A DNA stretch of 64,000 bases from Terebella lapidaria (lineage: Eukaryota > Annelida > Polychaeta > Terebellida > Terebellidae). Positions 50,167 to 63,900 of the stretch are shown piece after piece. The stretch spans positions 17,733,106-17,797,105 of the forward strand of contig OX424560.1 of NCBI GenBank assembly GCA_949152475.1, given 5' to 3'. How positions within the stretch are numbered: the stretch's first letter is position 1; each line of letters begins with the position of its first letter. The position numbers and the translations under genes are program-made. Below the pieces are notes generated by a model that searched no databases, was not told where the DNA came from, and saw only the letters and a list, made by a program, of their open reading frames with translations.

Positions 50167-50349
50167 TACAGTGGATCCTGTGTTTTAAGACCACCCAAGG
50201 GACCCCAAAAAAGGTGGTCTTAAATGACAGGTGGTTTCTCATGACAGGTTCATTTACATGATAAAAGGCCACTTGGGACCAAGTGGAGCGGTCTCAAAAC
50301 ACAGGGTGGTCTCTCAAACCAGGTGGTCTTTAACACAGGATCCACTGTA
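50167..50349. mobile_element. Pogo/Tc1-mariner-type MITE, about 180 bp
   Basis: TACAGTGGATCCTGTGTT is mirrored by AACACAGGATCCACTGTA, i.e. CAGTGGATCC ends flanked by the TA target. The interior has GACCACC/GGTGGTC repeats typical of pogo/Tigger-derived MITEs. No coding content. Confidence 0.85.
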
Positions 50350-50784
50350 CTTTAATGGATGTTTATATTTTTTTAAACAGATCTTTATTATTTTCAAATG
50401 AAATCCAATGGAGATGTCATTTTGCAATATTCACATAAACGCAGATCTTTATCGGTTGTTTTTTTTCCAAATAATGTGAAAAGGAACAATAAATGTACAA
50501 CATATTTTATTTTTCATTTCATCAGAATTTCAGCATATATCGTTTCAGTTCATGGTAATATGTCTATTGTCTTGGTAGGCCTATTCTTTGGTATAACATC
50601 AACTTTAATTTAATTAATTGTATCTTACTATAATAAAACCTAATGTTGACTGGTTTAATTGCGCTTGACTATTGAATAATATGGGAAGCACGCGAGAATC
50701 TTGTTTAAGTAATGCAACGAAGCATTATGATGACAAACAGGGGGAGGGATTTGATTAGAAAATGTAGTCGGTGTTCCGTATCTT

Positions 50785-50999
50785 TATTTCCCACAATGCC
50801 GTGCGCTACTTCCTAGCAACACACGACAAGATGGCGGTTGTTTTGGTTCAATTAGTCAGTTTGTGGTAGAAAAAATCCGTATAATCCGGTTCTTGCTTTT
50901 TGATTTCTTGTGAAACCAAACAGACAGTCTCATGAACAACATTACTCGTGTTTGAACCCCTTCAACGAGTGGATTTGAGTCAAAGACAGAGAAACCGAC
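50785..50999 (+). promoter_or_regulatory. CFAP69 promoter and 5' untranslated region
   Basis: Within 60 bp lie TTCCCACAATGCC (50788-50800, ZNF143/THAP11-like), CCTAGCAAC (50812-50820, an RFX half-site typical of cilia genes) and AAGATGGCGG (50828-50837, YY1). The CFAP69 ATG follows at 51000. No TATA box is seen. The motif names rest on remembered vertebrate consensus sequences. Confidence 0.6.
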
Positions 51000-53900
51000 A
51001 TGGAAACTTTGACGTCCACGCAACCTGCTGCCGCGGGCCCTGCGATGACGGAAACTCGCACATTTCAAGCCATCGAGCCAGATGAATCCCGCGTTCCTCT
51101 GGTGGGACATATCATAACTGACGAGGATGTCGGGGCGCTGCAGGTATACTTGAAATCACTGTTGTCAGTGTTGATAAATTTGCCATAGTCTTATCGACTG
51201 TCGATGTCATTGACAATGTGGCAATCTCGTGAAATAGGTCCCGCTACATTACTAGATCTAGTATGACAAGGCTTATTCAGTTAAATCATAACACTAAAAT
51301 CAGTTGAATCATAACACTAAAATCATAACACACTAAAATCATAACACACTAAAATCATAACGTACCAAATAAGCGGGACCTATTTCACGATAAGGCCGGA
51401 AATGTGCTGAAATGCTGATGTGACCATGGTCCATGCATGATTGAATCACCATCATAAATGATTCTTTGCATCAAATTGAATTGATCAATTTGATATTGAT
51501 GCCTGAAGTGTCGGCCGACAAATCTTGGAAATCCCCTTGAAATTAAGACATTCCAATATAGTGTCCGTTTAATAGGTTGCCAACCAAGCTGTATATAGCG
51601 ACGCCAAGGCAAATTTTTTTAATTGGGATATGGACCAAATGATGTGTGATCCTTCTAGAGCTATATTATAGTATGAAAATAAAAAAAAAATTGGAAAGAT
51701 TGGACAAAAATTGAGGTCAGGGGAGTCAAGTTAACATGGCCAAAATAAGGGCTGCTGTTACCCGTTTTTTGGTGAAAACCATGAAAAAGTGACCCGGCCT
51801 GGTATTCATCAGGGAATGCATCAAAAAAAGTGTCTGGTGAATCAAGATATCAATACTTCATTAAAATTAACTGAAAGTTACAAAATATTTAATGTTTTTA
51901 TGGACTTACAGCAATGTTGAAGTAAGAAGTAATATATATATATCCCACCCACATATATTATACATAATTCATATCATATCTAATCCCGACCACTTAAATG
52001 TTCCAATATTTTAACTCTGATTTTATATTCAATCACCAAAAAACAAAAATTTAAATAGCATTCTGCCATCAACCCATCACTCTTAATTATACATTTTTTC
52101 CATGCGAATAATTCGTCTATATTTAACCACGCAATCTGCATACTTGCATGGGGAGATAATATTTAGGAACTTTTTTTTGCAAAAATACGAGCAATATCAT
52201 TATGAAAATATATATCAATTGAACAACAAACATATTTCTATAAAACCAAATTCCAATGACTTTCATACAGTTGACAGTGACACTGATGCGAACGGATGCG
52301 TATCTGTTCGCTTGGAAACGCTCACATCAAAATCCGCCATTGTCAAGCTCGTGAGCGATAATAGGAGTAAATTCCCACAATGGGAGTTACTGAAGTGGAC
52401 CCCCGTCCACTTCGAGGACAAATTTCAACACTGATACGCCGTTGTTCACCTTATTTATTGTTCTAAATAGACACAGCAATCATTATTTGTCTTTAATCGA
52501 ACCTTTATAGGCGCGAACTATTCCGTAATCCGATAATAATCATTCGATGAAAACTTCAAGCAGCTTCAATTTCGACTTTTCTGGGTCAGTTCGCCCCAAT
52601 CTTCTAGTTCACGAAGCTTGTTCATTTTTCACTCACTCTATCATGTTAAACCTGTTCTAATTGGCTCTGTAAGTGTGTCATGACCCGTAACACTAACCTA
52701 CCCCGGTCGGGTCAGATTTCAGGAAGCCATTTTTTTGGTCGACTGACGCGCCACCTAGCCGCATTGGCATCGCTACTGTATATATAATGGAGAGTCCAGA
52801 ATTACAATTGGTTATGACATTACATGTAATTACATGTATATATCATTTCGTAAACTCATCATCGATTATCACATGGAAACAAAACCAACCACACAGTGAC
52901 ACAGTGATTATCAGGACTGTAAAAATTCTAAATATTCATGAATTGGACTTCAATTTGAAGGGCAGTGTACAGTAATTCGCTCAGCCAATCAGCGAGCGTT
53001 CACCTCACTTAGGCAATTTAAAGGGAAACTGTTGTTAAACATCGCCTCATATATTTTTTAGGCCAGACTTCCGGACGAGTGTATATTCACCTGAAAGAAC
53101 GCAGTGCTGGGATATAATGACCCGGTTTTCAAGGCAGTATCTTGTTGGCGTTCTTCTCAGGAGCTGGGGAATCAAAGGGGTTTTGCATGGGCATCAGTAC
53201 CCATAATTTTGGGTATTTTCACCCCGGGTCCATTCAAGGCAGAATAGCGAAAAATCCCATGTGTCGTCAAATATATTCATGCTTACCACGCGATGCCCAA
53301 TACGTTGAGGGATAAAACTAGCATACTGGTTAGGCTGGGATTTTTTTTTAGGAAGGTGTTATGGACCGTCAAAGTAAGATCATTTAACATTGAGTTGAAT
53401 GGCCAATATAATTAATATACAGTAGCCTTAACTGATTACACAATTTTCACTCTGCGTGGCCTGGGAGCGCAAAAAATGTCATAATTTGTTTGACTAGGTA
53501 ACAGTTGAAGATTCTGACCTAATTCAATGTTCATTTGCCGTGTTTTGTGTGGTTAAGGAGAAAATTGTGGAATACACATAAATCACATGGTCGGTCGGCA
53601 TACAAAAATGTTCTAACTATCCTCAGCGGCTAAATTATGACTTGAATTACAATTTGTTTGCACAATATTAATGATACTGATGCATTTCAATAGCTCAGCC
53701 TTCTACAGGTGTCAGGGACTAGGAAATTTTGACCACCGGACCAAATCACAAGAATTGAGGTCGGCCCTATGCCGAGCTCACGCTTATCATAAGCAGCCCC
53801 CTGACCCTGACATCATTCTAGAGACACAAGGTTGCATGCAAATAATAACCCCTTGATATTCTTGACTTTCTAAATAAATTATTAGTGGTTTGTTACGTTT

Positions 53901-56900
53901 CACATGGGTTCTATAGATAATTTTCCGTTTTTAGTGTGATAAATTCACGGTTTTCTTTAATCTTACTTTACTAAATAATCCAAACTGCCATTGAATTATA
54001 CCAACGATTGGGTCTTGATGCTAATTGCACTTATATTCTATACTCATCCTGAAATTTTCAAGGCTTTTGCATGAAAACTCAATGAGTTTTCAACAATTTC
54101 AATTCTAAGAATTTGGCAGACTGGCAAATCCCAGCACATGTAGCATATGTATTAAATGGACTGAAACAGAGAATTGAATCGGGATATCAGGTTTATATTT
54201 CGTTTCACAATTACATACATATAAGACTACCTACTGACAAAATATAATTCATATATCTCAGAAACGCCTATATATTAAGGGCAGTGTACAGTAATTCGCT
54301 CAGCCAATCAGCGAGCGTTCACCTCACTTAGGCAATTTAAAGGGAAACTGTTGTTAAACATCGCCTCATATATTTTTTAGGCCAGACTTCCGGACGAGTG
54401 TATATTCACCTGAAAGAACGCAGTGCTGGGATATAATGACCCGGTTTTCAAGGCAGTATCTTGTTGGCGTTCTTCTCAGGAGCTGGGGAATCAAAGGGGT
54501 TTTGCATGGGCATCAGTACCCATAATTTTGGGTATTTTCACCCCGGGTCCATTCAAGGCAGAATAGCGAAAAATCCCATGTGTCGTCAAATATATTCATG
54601 CTTACCACGCGATGCCCGATACGTTGAGGGATAAAACTAGCATACTGGTTAGGCTGGGATTTTTTTTTAGGAAGGTGTTATGGACCGTCAAAGTAAGATC
54701 ATTTAACATTGAGTTGAATGGCCAATATAATTAATATACAGTAGCCTTAAATGTGATTGTATCTTCCTGGACCTATTTCAGGGCGCGAAGATACAACCAA
54801 TCAACTTGAACAAAGTCGTCAAACTTTTGACAGATCCTCACTCAGTAAGTTATATTGACAATATATAGCTATAGTATCTGTTTTTTTCTTGTAAGTGACA
54901 TACTCTTCCCATTAAATTTTTGATACATTATCACAATTTTGTTTCAGTCCATGCTGTATGACCGACACATCCATGCACTTGGGAAAGTCATCAAGAGTTA
55001 CCAGAATGGATTTGTATCCTTATGTCTGCCCTCCATGTGTTCGCTCGATAATGTAGTACATAACATACCTGTACAAACAATCTCGTCATTAGTAGTGTGA
55101 CTGTTGTATGCATGCACAGGTGCTAAAAACAGCCATTTTACAATGATGTGAAATGTTGAATGCTTTCTATTTCATCTGCTATTTTAAGTACGAATGAACT
55201 TTTTTATACGAGTTTGGTTCCCTGACCACCGACACCAGATAATGAAGGATCTGGTCTCCGTCTTCAAAATCCTCAATGTTTGTGCTGACCGGGTTCAAGA
55301 GCAGCCGATGTACATTGCTCCAATGATGGACATCCTTGCTTTGTGTCGACTCCCGTTCCTCAAGGAAAAGTCCTCCGATGAAATGTCATACAAGCAGATA
55401 GCAGTGGAGTCACTGGCACAACTTGGTGAGTTTAATGTGTTCTCCATATGATCAACGAAATTGATCGAATAATATAATGTTGGAAATACATTTATGGATA
55501 ATAACTCTACCGTATATTATAATTAATTAACATGTTGTTTCATTGCTGTGTGTATCATTTGACTTCTTTTATGTCCAAGTCCTGAGCATATCTATGAGTA
55601 CTGTTTAGTAATGTTTTTGAGCTGTTCCCTTTAGCAATCGTGCAGTCATTGGTAACCCTAGTAACTATGAATTACTTCATGTTTAGGTTACTTGATGAGA
55701 GTTCCGTGTAACGAGATTCGACACCAGATCTGTCAGTCGCTCATCAAGTTCTACTGTGAGGCACCGAAAGATCAAGCAGTACAAAGTGAGTCTATAAGAC
55801 TGATCATTTCAGGTCAAATTCTGTTACACATAAAGGTTCATCACATGATTGCCAGAGATAAATGTGGATTTTACGATGTTCATTATAATAACTAATTTAT
55901 GTTTGAACTGAATTGAATATTTGAATATATAGTTGATATTTATTATGCTGAAGAAGTTATATGTTTTCCATGATTCTGTTATTTTTTCTCAGGACACAAA
56001 CCAAACACACTTCAGTTTAACCGAGCAGTTGTCGAAGAAAGCGATGTGGCAGAAACACTAATCAAGGTTTGTTTGAATAAGAAACTAAATGTTGACATTA
56101 TTGTTGCAAGGCAAAATTTTGTATCATCAAATTGTGATGTCTTCGAAGTATTTGTTGCATCAACAAAAACATTGGACTATCTTCAACAGTAGTTTCTCGC
56201 GGAAGATATCTGTTTGAAGCACTTCCTTTTCTATATGTGTAAAAGTTGTTCTTTGTTGTTGAGTGATATCTTTATCATTTTAAGATGTATCATTGTTTTG
56301 TAATTTCCAGTCCCTGGCATTATTAGAAAATGACCTTGATGTCAAGATCAAAGTCTTAGATGTTCTACAGAGGTTGTCAAAAAATTCAGGTGAGGTTTAC
56401 TTGTAACTTTCTGTCTGAATCACTTTACTGCTAAAATAATACTCATTGTGTACTATTCAAGTCCTATTGTATACAAATGTATTCAGCTAAACGGTATCTC
56501 TCATAATGGATATTACTGAACATGCTTTACAAAGTCTTCAGTGGGTTCAAGGCTCTTCTCTTTGCATTTAAAATGAGACCTCATCTTTGGCAAGTTGAAC
56601 TACATGTGTATTATATTTTTCCTGCTCTGAACACCTTCATTCAAACACCCACAGAAACCAACTGCCAAATGATATTGAATGTTGAGGGAGCGTTTCGTCT
56701 TTGCTCTCGACTGATGGACTACGACCCCAGTCAGCAATTGATGTTTCGATCCGTCGACATCATCTGGAACCTTCTAGAAAACTCTGCCAATGAAAGCGTA
56801 CTCGCCCAGTTGAACAACATTGAATGTATCAGGTTCGTACTCGTGTTGAAGAAAAATGCATCAATTATCAAGGTCGATTTATTTTCCAAGAATATAACTC

Positions 56901-57913
56901 AATATCTCAACATTTTGCCTGCTTGTTTTTCTTACGGTTTATCGTCAAAAATATATTTTTGCAGCCAATTGAGAGATGCCTTCATACATCAGTTGACACA
57001 AGGGTACAGCCATTTTGACCAGCAGTTGCGCAATGACCTACTCGTTATTGCATTACTAATTGCATCTGGCAGTTCAGAGGCGCCTTTTGTTGAGACCAGT
57101 TTCGCCAAACAACTTGTTCTCTTCGCAACTTTCCAAGAAGGTTTGTGTTTAGATTTTCACAGATGTAGATACGTGTTTCATCAGCAAGAAAGGTGTAAAT
57201 TTATATGACGACTCTGAAAGCTTCATTGATATGATTTTGTGAATATAATCATTTTTACGTAATTTCCCATACTATGACATACAAGCAATGAATTTTGTTT
57301 TCCTTGTAGTGAAATCACACAATGCCCTAGTGAAACATCTCAAGTTGATGTCGAATCATGAAGACTTTGAATTGAAGAAGTTGTTGATCAACATTCTCGT
57401 ATATCTCAGCAAAGACGCAGCCATTATTCCAGTGAGAAACAAAATTTTGTCTGTAGAAAATTTGTATGCCGTACTGTCAATTTACTCAAATACGTACATG
57501 TATAAAATGACAGCAAGTATTATTATACAGTTATAACTTATGTAATTTGGCAAAACTGATTTCCTGCTGCTTATCATCGAGAACAAAATTCTTGGGAAAA
57601 AAAATGTAAAAATCTCGAAATGGTCAGACTAAAAGAAATCCATCTATAGTAATAATGTATAACTTGTCACAATAAATCTCTTCCTGGCTTCAGATCCTGT
57701 CGGAAGGTAAGCTGCTCCTCGCTCTGTTCTCCTTCGTAAAAGCCAACGAGAAGACGTCCGCCCCCCGTGACTGGACGGTGGCACAGTTTGAAGAACTACA
57801 GCTGCTCGCTCTGTCGTCTCTCTGTACCCTCGCCCCACTGATGATCGAGGACTACATGACATGTCAGGGCAGCACTAGGCTGCTTCTCTTGCTGGAGTGG
57901 TGCGTAGGAGCGG
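51000..57913 (+). CDS. CFAP69: CFAP69, cilia and flagella associated protein, N-terminal half
   Basis: CFAP69 is an armadillo-type axonemal protein needed for sperm flagella and olfactory cilia in mammals. Eleven exons are seen: 51000-51143, 54782-54844, 54948-55013, 55239-55425, 55687-55785, 55993-56066, 56311-56389, 56655-56832, 56965-57140, 57310-57431 and 57694-57913 (1408 nt, 469 residues). The human protein has 941 residues, so the second half is beyond the window. Blocks that match the human protein are LNKVVKLLTDPHS, KSYQNGF, KDLVSVFKILNVCADR, GYLMRVP, LMFRSVDIIWNLLENS, FDQQLRNDLLVIALLIA, HEDFELKKLLINILVYLSKD, and EELQLLALSSL..APLMIEDYMTCQG. Exon 11 ends at G|GTAAGT. The next intron holds a DIRS-like element. 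Every junction keeps frame. Confidence 0.93.
51226..51391. repeat. Fold-back with a 16-bp minisatellite loop
   Basis: CGTGAAATAGGTCCCGCT (51229-51246) is mirrored by AGCGGGACCTATTTCACG (51372-51389). Between them CATAACACACTAAAAT-like units repeat about four times (51283-51362). This is probably a MITE with an expanded interior. It lies in CFAP69 intron 1, about 85 bp after exon 1. Confidence 0.75.
52102..52434 (+). other. Unassigned 110-codon open frame in CFAP69 intron 1
   Basis: The second half (from about 52260: DFHTVDSDTDANGCVSVRL, then KSAIVKLVSDNRSKFPQWEL and KWTPVHFEDKFQH) has more gene-like codon use than the AT-rich first half. I recognise no family. It could be a relic of a mobile-element gene, an alternative exon, or chance. 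Confidence 0.2.
52958..53431. mobile_element. TTAA-type MITE, copy A
   Basis: A 474-bp repeat, nearly identical to the copy at 54277-54750. Ends are imperfect inverted repeats, AAGGGCAGTGTACAGTAATT against AAGGCTACTGTATATTAATT. The right edge is TTAA and the left edge is TTGAA. It shares CCGGACGAGTGTATATTCAC and AGGAGCTGGGGAATCAAAGG with copy B. No coding content. Confidence 0.85.
54277..54750. mobile_element. TTAA-type MITE, copy B, next to CFAP69 exon 2
   Basis: The same 474-bp element in direct orientation, with TTAA at both edges, as made by Kolobok or piggyBac transposases. It ends 31 bp before the exon 2 acceptor, so the branch point region of intron 1 lies at or inside the element edge. 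I count only one or two differences from copy A. Confidence 0.88.
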
Positions 57914-57999
57914 GTAAGTGTCTTATTATTTATGTCCACACTTTGACCTCTATAATAAACACTTTTGGGTAATCTTACCTGGCTTTCAAATAAGAGGGA

Positions 58000-60900
58000 A
58001 ATTAATGCCAATAAAAAAATTATTGGCACATTCTCTTAAACTGGTCGTTCTATGCCCCTCAGACTCGGTCGTTCATAAGGGTTTCTTGACGAAACCTGAG
58101 CGAGTCAGTGGTCACTGAGAAATCTTTCCTGACGAAACTGTTCCCCCAGAACCGCCATTACGTTTGTCCCTGCTTTGTTGGAAGGACAAGCTTCTTACTC
58201 CTTGGCTTTCAATTGGAGTTTTCTCATCACTTTCTCGGATCTTTGGATCTCAGGATTATTTTACTGCTTTATTGTACTGTTTACAGTAGTTTAGAGTAGT
58301 GTAGTTTAGTGTTTTTGGGAGGAACTGGTAAATCCTCTTAGGTTACTGTTTCTTCCCCTATTATCGCCCATCGCACATTGGTTTGTGCTCTCTTTCCAGA
58401 TGAAGTGCGCTGGGTGCCAGCAGTTTCTCCCCAAGTGGGAACTACATCATAATTGCTGGATGTGTAGAGAGTTGTGCCGACCTACTGCCTGTTGCGGGAT
58501 GTGCGCTTCGTGGGGAGTAGACGATTGGTCAGATTATCTCAACGGTCTGCGCCAGGTGCAACTAGAACGGTTGGCTAAACCTATCCCCCCTCTCAGTCCC
58601 TCAGCTACTTCTAGTAAAAAGTCGAGGTACAAGCAGAGCGCGCAGAGGCGCGAGGAGCAGGATTTACGTCTACTACGTACCATCTCTGCTGTAAGTTTAG
58701 ACATGTTTTTGTCTTTCAGCTTGCCGTTTTCGCGGTTCCCGGGACCCGGTTTGCCGGTTCCCGGGAACCAGGGTTGTACTGTTAGTACCGTGAGTTTTTT
58801 ACATCAGCCACCGGGTTTGATGTCGTCTTCCTTTAGCCCTGTTCCGCCATTGGTTTCCAAGGTCTCACGCTGCAACATGCCTCTGATTCCTCGGTTTCCG
58901 GCTTTGAGCTCCGTTCGGATGCGGCTCCCGGGGTCCTTTAACCGGGAGTTCAACTCTGTTAACGTCTCAAATTGTGAACAGCTGCCTTCCGATGCCACAG
59001 GCTCCGAGGACCCTGTGGATCGTGCAGGTGGCACGGGTATGGGCTTTTCGGCTCCTGGGTTTCCGTCAGCCTTTTCCTTTGGGGTTCTGACGGTTCCCGG
59101 GAACCGTGGGCCGGTTTCCGGGAACCAATTGTCGGTTCCCGGGACCCGTTTTCCGGTTCCTGGGAGCCCTCCAGTGCTTGCTGGAACCCGGGATTCGCAG
59201 CCCGTACGGAGTTCAAAGTTGGGAGTGGGATCAGGGCCACGCTATCCTTTATCTCCTACTGTTATTGTGAAACAACCGTTTCCTGGTGGCTTGTCAAAAA
59301 CTGACGGCACTTCTTCAGAATCTGTTTCATGGAAGAAGTCTGTTTCATTTTCCTTAACGCCTACCTTTTTTCCGCAGGTTGCGGAGGATTTTGAGCAGGG
59401 CGAAGTCCCGGCGGACCCCGGCCTCATTTTTGACTCCTTGCCTACGTCTTCGAGTGCGGGTTCGGTTGCTCCGACGATTTCCAAGCCTCCGCCGTTGCCT
59501 ACGGTTTCCAAGCCTCCGCCGGCACCAGTCTCTAAGCCTTCTCCGGCTTCCACAGTGTACCATTCTGTAGCTGAATCCCCACCTTCGTATATCTCTAAGG
59601 AGGAGTTCAGGACGGAGATGGCTACTATGCGGGAGGACTTCTTGGGCAGGCTGGAGAGCCTTTTGTCACGGCCTCCTAGGGTCCCAGAGGTTCAGCGTTG
59701 TCAGCCGCCAGCTTTTGCTACGTCTTCTCCTTCGGAGGGTTCTGAGGTGGTTCCCGTTTCGGTGCAGCAGGATGGCATTGTTCCTTTACAGGGACCTCAG
59801 CCGAGCACTTCTCGTTTACTGGTACCTAAGCGCCAGCGCGAGGAAGACTCGCAGTCGGCGGATGAGGAGGATCCTACTAATCCCTTCAAGCGCCCATGGG
59901 CCGACAAGTTGGATTTTGTGCGTCGGTTGTCTGGAGAGGAGTGGCCTCAACCACGTTCTGATTCCCCTCCTCCAGCGAAGAAGGCGAAGTCCTTCACTGA
60001 GCGGGACCTACAGCAGCCCAGGGTTCCTAGAGATGCCCTTAGGTTTCCCCTGGCTCCTGGGGTTCGGAACTCGTTTTCTTCGCGGATCGAGGACACGGTT
60101 AAGAAGAACCGCACACATGTCGGCGCGTATCCCTCAAGGCCCAGAGTGACGGATTTCTACACTTCCTCTTTGCTTGATGTCGAGCCTTCGCGGCTTCAGG
60201 AGCAGGATGTGTTCGCTGTCCCGAAGTCGATTTCCCTTCCGTGGGCGCAGATTTCGGATCTGCAGGCGTCGCTGCGTTTGGGAGTTGCCGTAGACTCAGC
60301 TATGGATTGGCTGGTGCATGGCTCTACGTTGGCCCTCACGGCCTGTCATGACCAGGTATTGAACAATGAACAGCTGGATAGGTCCGACCTCGCTGAGGCC
60401 CTCCATGGATCTATCAGCCTCATTCAATCGATAGGCCGAGCCGTGGCTGACAAGGTGGCTCTCGATACCCACATGTGGTGGGTCTCCGAGTTATGGCGCA
60501 GAGATGCCATTTTGCAGAAGGCGGACTTCAAGATCTCGGACCAGTTGGTTCAGTCCCTGAGACTCCATCCTGTACTTCCGCCGGAAGGGCCTGCTTCTCC
60601 CTTCCTCTTTCCGGAGGGGGTCCATCGGGAGTTGGAGGAAGTCAAGACTCGGCAGGAGGATAGGGCGCGAGCGAAGGCCTCCTCTGATGCTTCGGTCCGT
60701 CAATCCCAGGCACTGGAGCGTTGGGCGCGTATGCTTGCGCAGCAGCAGCAACGGAAACCCGCCCAGCAGCAGCAACCATCTCACCAGAGTCGTGGGGCTT
60801 CCTCGGCAGGTCGTGGCCGGGGTAAGGCTCTGGGGCAGCCCTTTCGTGGGGCCCCTGCAGGCGCGCAGCGAGGGGGGCAACGTGGTCGGGGTGGCCGAGG

Positions 60901-63900
60901 TCGAGGCCGTCCCTCCAGCCCAGCCAAGCCGGCAGGGGAGAAGAAATCAGGTAGGTGCCTCGCTGTTGTCTCCGGACCTTCCACGCATGGTCGGGTCACC
61001 AGGCGCGATAGGCTCAGTAAATATCGTGAGTACGGACGAGCCTGTAGGCGCGCGTCTCAGCAATTTCTGGCTTCGTTGGCGAGATCTGGGAGCCAGCCCC
61101 TGGATAGTCACGACCTTGCGTCGGGGGTTCGGCCTCAAGTTTGTTCAGTTTCCCCCATTGACGCTTTCTCCAAGGGTTTTTTCCCTTCCGCACGATCCCG
61201 AAAGGCGTCAAGCGCTCGTCAGCGAAATTTCCGCCATGATAGACAAAAGAGCGGTAGAACCGGTGTCAGATCATTCCCCCGGATTTTACAGTCTTCTGTT
61301 TGTGGTACCCAAAGCTTCCGGCGGTTGGAGGCCGGTGATCGACCTTTCGGCCCTCAACCGTTACCTTCACATACCCACCTTCACGATGGAGACACCCGAG
61401 GTTGTTCGCTCGGCGATGCCCCTCAATGCGTGGGTGGTAACTATAGATCTGAAGGATGCGTACTTCCATGTTCCGATGAGGCGGTCCATTCGGAGGTACC
61501 TCAGATTCTTCTATCGGGGCCAAGTTTGGCAGTTTCGGGCGTTGCCTTTCGGTCTGTCCACGGCCCCTTGGATTTTCACCATGTGCGTGAGGGAGCTTCA
61601 GGTACTAGCTCATCGCAATGGTATCGTCCTGTATCAGTATCTGGACGATTGGCTAATCAGGCATCACTGCCCTCGGACTCTTGTTCGGCAGGCTCAGTGG
61701 GTGGTCGATCTTTGCCATTCCATGGGTTTCAAAATCAACCCCAAAAAGTCCGACTTATCTCCTCGGCAAGACTTCGTCTTTCTGGGCTATCGATTTCGGA
61801 CTATCTCCGGATCTGTTATCCCGACCGAGGAGCGTCGGTTAAAGTTATCAGAGCAGTGCCGCGGGTTTTTGGATCGGGTCCCTCAGCCAGCGTCTCGGTG
61901 GCAGTCCCTGATAGGCACCCTGGCTTCAACCGAGAAAATGGTGCCATTAGGGCGCCTACACATGAGGTCTCTTCAGCACCAGTTGCATTCTCAATGGTCC
62001 CAGGCGACCGGGGACATGTCTCAGTTGGTCCCGGTGTCGGCGGAAGTGGTTCGAGATTTGCGTTGGTGGCTGGATCCAGTCAACCTGTTCCGAGGGGCGC
62101 CGTTCCGCCAGCCGCCTCCATCCAGGCATCTCTTTACGGATGCCAGTTCGGAGGGCTGGGGGGCGCACTGGGACTCTCACGAGGTCTCAGGTCTGTGGTC
62201 TCGTTCGCAGCAGGACGAGCATATCAATATCCTCGAGTTAAAAGCTGTCTTTCTGGCGCTACAGCATTGGGAACGTCAGTTTTCTCAGCAAGTTGTGCTG
62301 TTGGCCACCGACAATTCCACAGTCGTGGCCTACATAAACAAGCAAGGGGGTACAAAGTCGGTTTCTCTGTGCCGGCTCGCAATAGACCTCCTTCTCTGGT
62401 GTCACGAGCGTCGAATTCTGCTCAGGGCTCGTCACATTCCAGGCCATATGAATGTTCTAGCCGATCGCTTGTCCAGGAGGGGACAGGTGCAGCCAACAGA
62501 ATGGTCCCTGTCTCCAGTGGTGTTTCGGGCCTTGTGCGACCTCTGGGGTTCGCCTACGGTCGATCTGTTTGCCACGAGGTGGAACACAAAGCTTCCAATG
62601 TTTGTTTCCCCCATCCCCGACGAGCGGTGTCTCGAGGTGGATGCTCTGTCGGCGGATTGGGACGCCATGTTCGCGTATGCGTACCCTCCGGCAGTGCTCC
62701 TGGAGAAGGTTCTGGCCAAGTTCCGATCGCATTGCGCCAGAATGATCCTGATTGCCCCGCTGCTTCCCCAGAAGCCGTGGTTCCCGGACCTTCTGGAGTT
62801 GTTAGCAGCCGACCCAGTTCCGTTGCCGGACCGTTGGGATCTACTCAAGCAGCCTCGGTCCGACATCTTCCATCAAGCTCCGAGCACGCTGAAACTTCAC
62901 GCGTGGCTCTTGTCGAGCGATGTTTTCGAAAGAAGGGCTTTTCTAGAGAAGTGTCCGCGAGGATCGCCAGAACAAATAGACGATCTTCTTTGGCAGTCTA
63001 CGAATCCAAGTGGACGCGATTCTGTGCTTGGTGTCGTGGCAGGAAGGTTAGTCCTTTCAAGGCCACTGCCCCTCTGATCTCGGAGTTCCTCCTGGAAAAG
63101 TTCAATGAGGGAAGGGCTCCGTCCACTCTTGCTGGGTACCGGACCGCTATCGCGAAGACCCTTAAGCCTAAAACGGGGGTCGATTTCGGTCAGGATGCGA
63201 GTTTGTCCGCGTTATTAAACAGTTTTGCTGTCGACAGACCTAGAACGCGAAATCCAGTCCCGGACTGGGATTTATCGCTAGTCTTGAATTGCTTACTTTC
63301 CGAACCTTTCGAACCGTTGGAGAAAGCGTCGTTGAAGTTTTTGACCTTTAAAACGGTCTTCCTCCTGGCCCTTGCTTCAGGGAAGAGGCGAAGTGAGCTG
63401 CATGCTCTCGACTTTTCCAAAGTGCACTGGAAGGAGGATGGCTCCGCGGTTAAGCTCGGGGTCATCCCTTCCTTTTTGGCTAAAACTCAGCTAGCCCAGA
63501 CCCCGTCTATGACTTTTACCATCCCTTCCCTTACCTCTTCCCTAGGCCCGGGTTTGGAGGAGGATGCTAAATTGTGTCCCGTCAGAGCTCTGCGCATCTA
63601 CGTCAATCGCACGAGGGAGCTTCATGTTGGGAAACGGTTACTTTTCGTTGCGTTCAAGAAGGGGTTTCAGAAAGATATCAGGGCTGCAACGATCTCTTCC
63701 TGGGTAAAGAAATGTGTTTTGTTCTGTTACGACAGATCCAACACCAGAACTTCGGGCTCCTTTCGAGTGAAGGCGCATGATGTGCGAGCTCTGGCGTCAT
63801 CACTCGCGTTCATGAATAATGTTGCCCTTGCCGATGTCATGAAGGCCTGTACATGGGCCTCTAACAATACTTTCGTCTCTTTCTATTGTAGGGAATTGAC

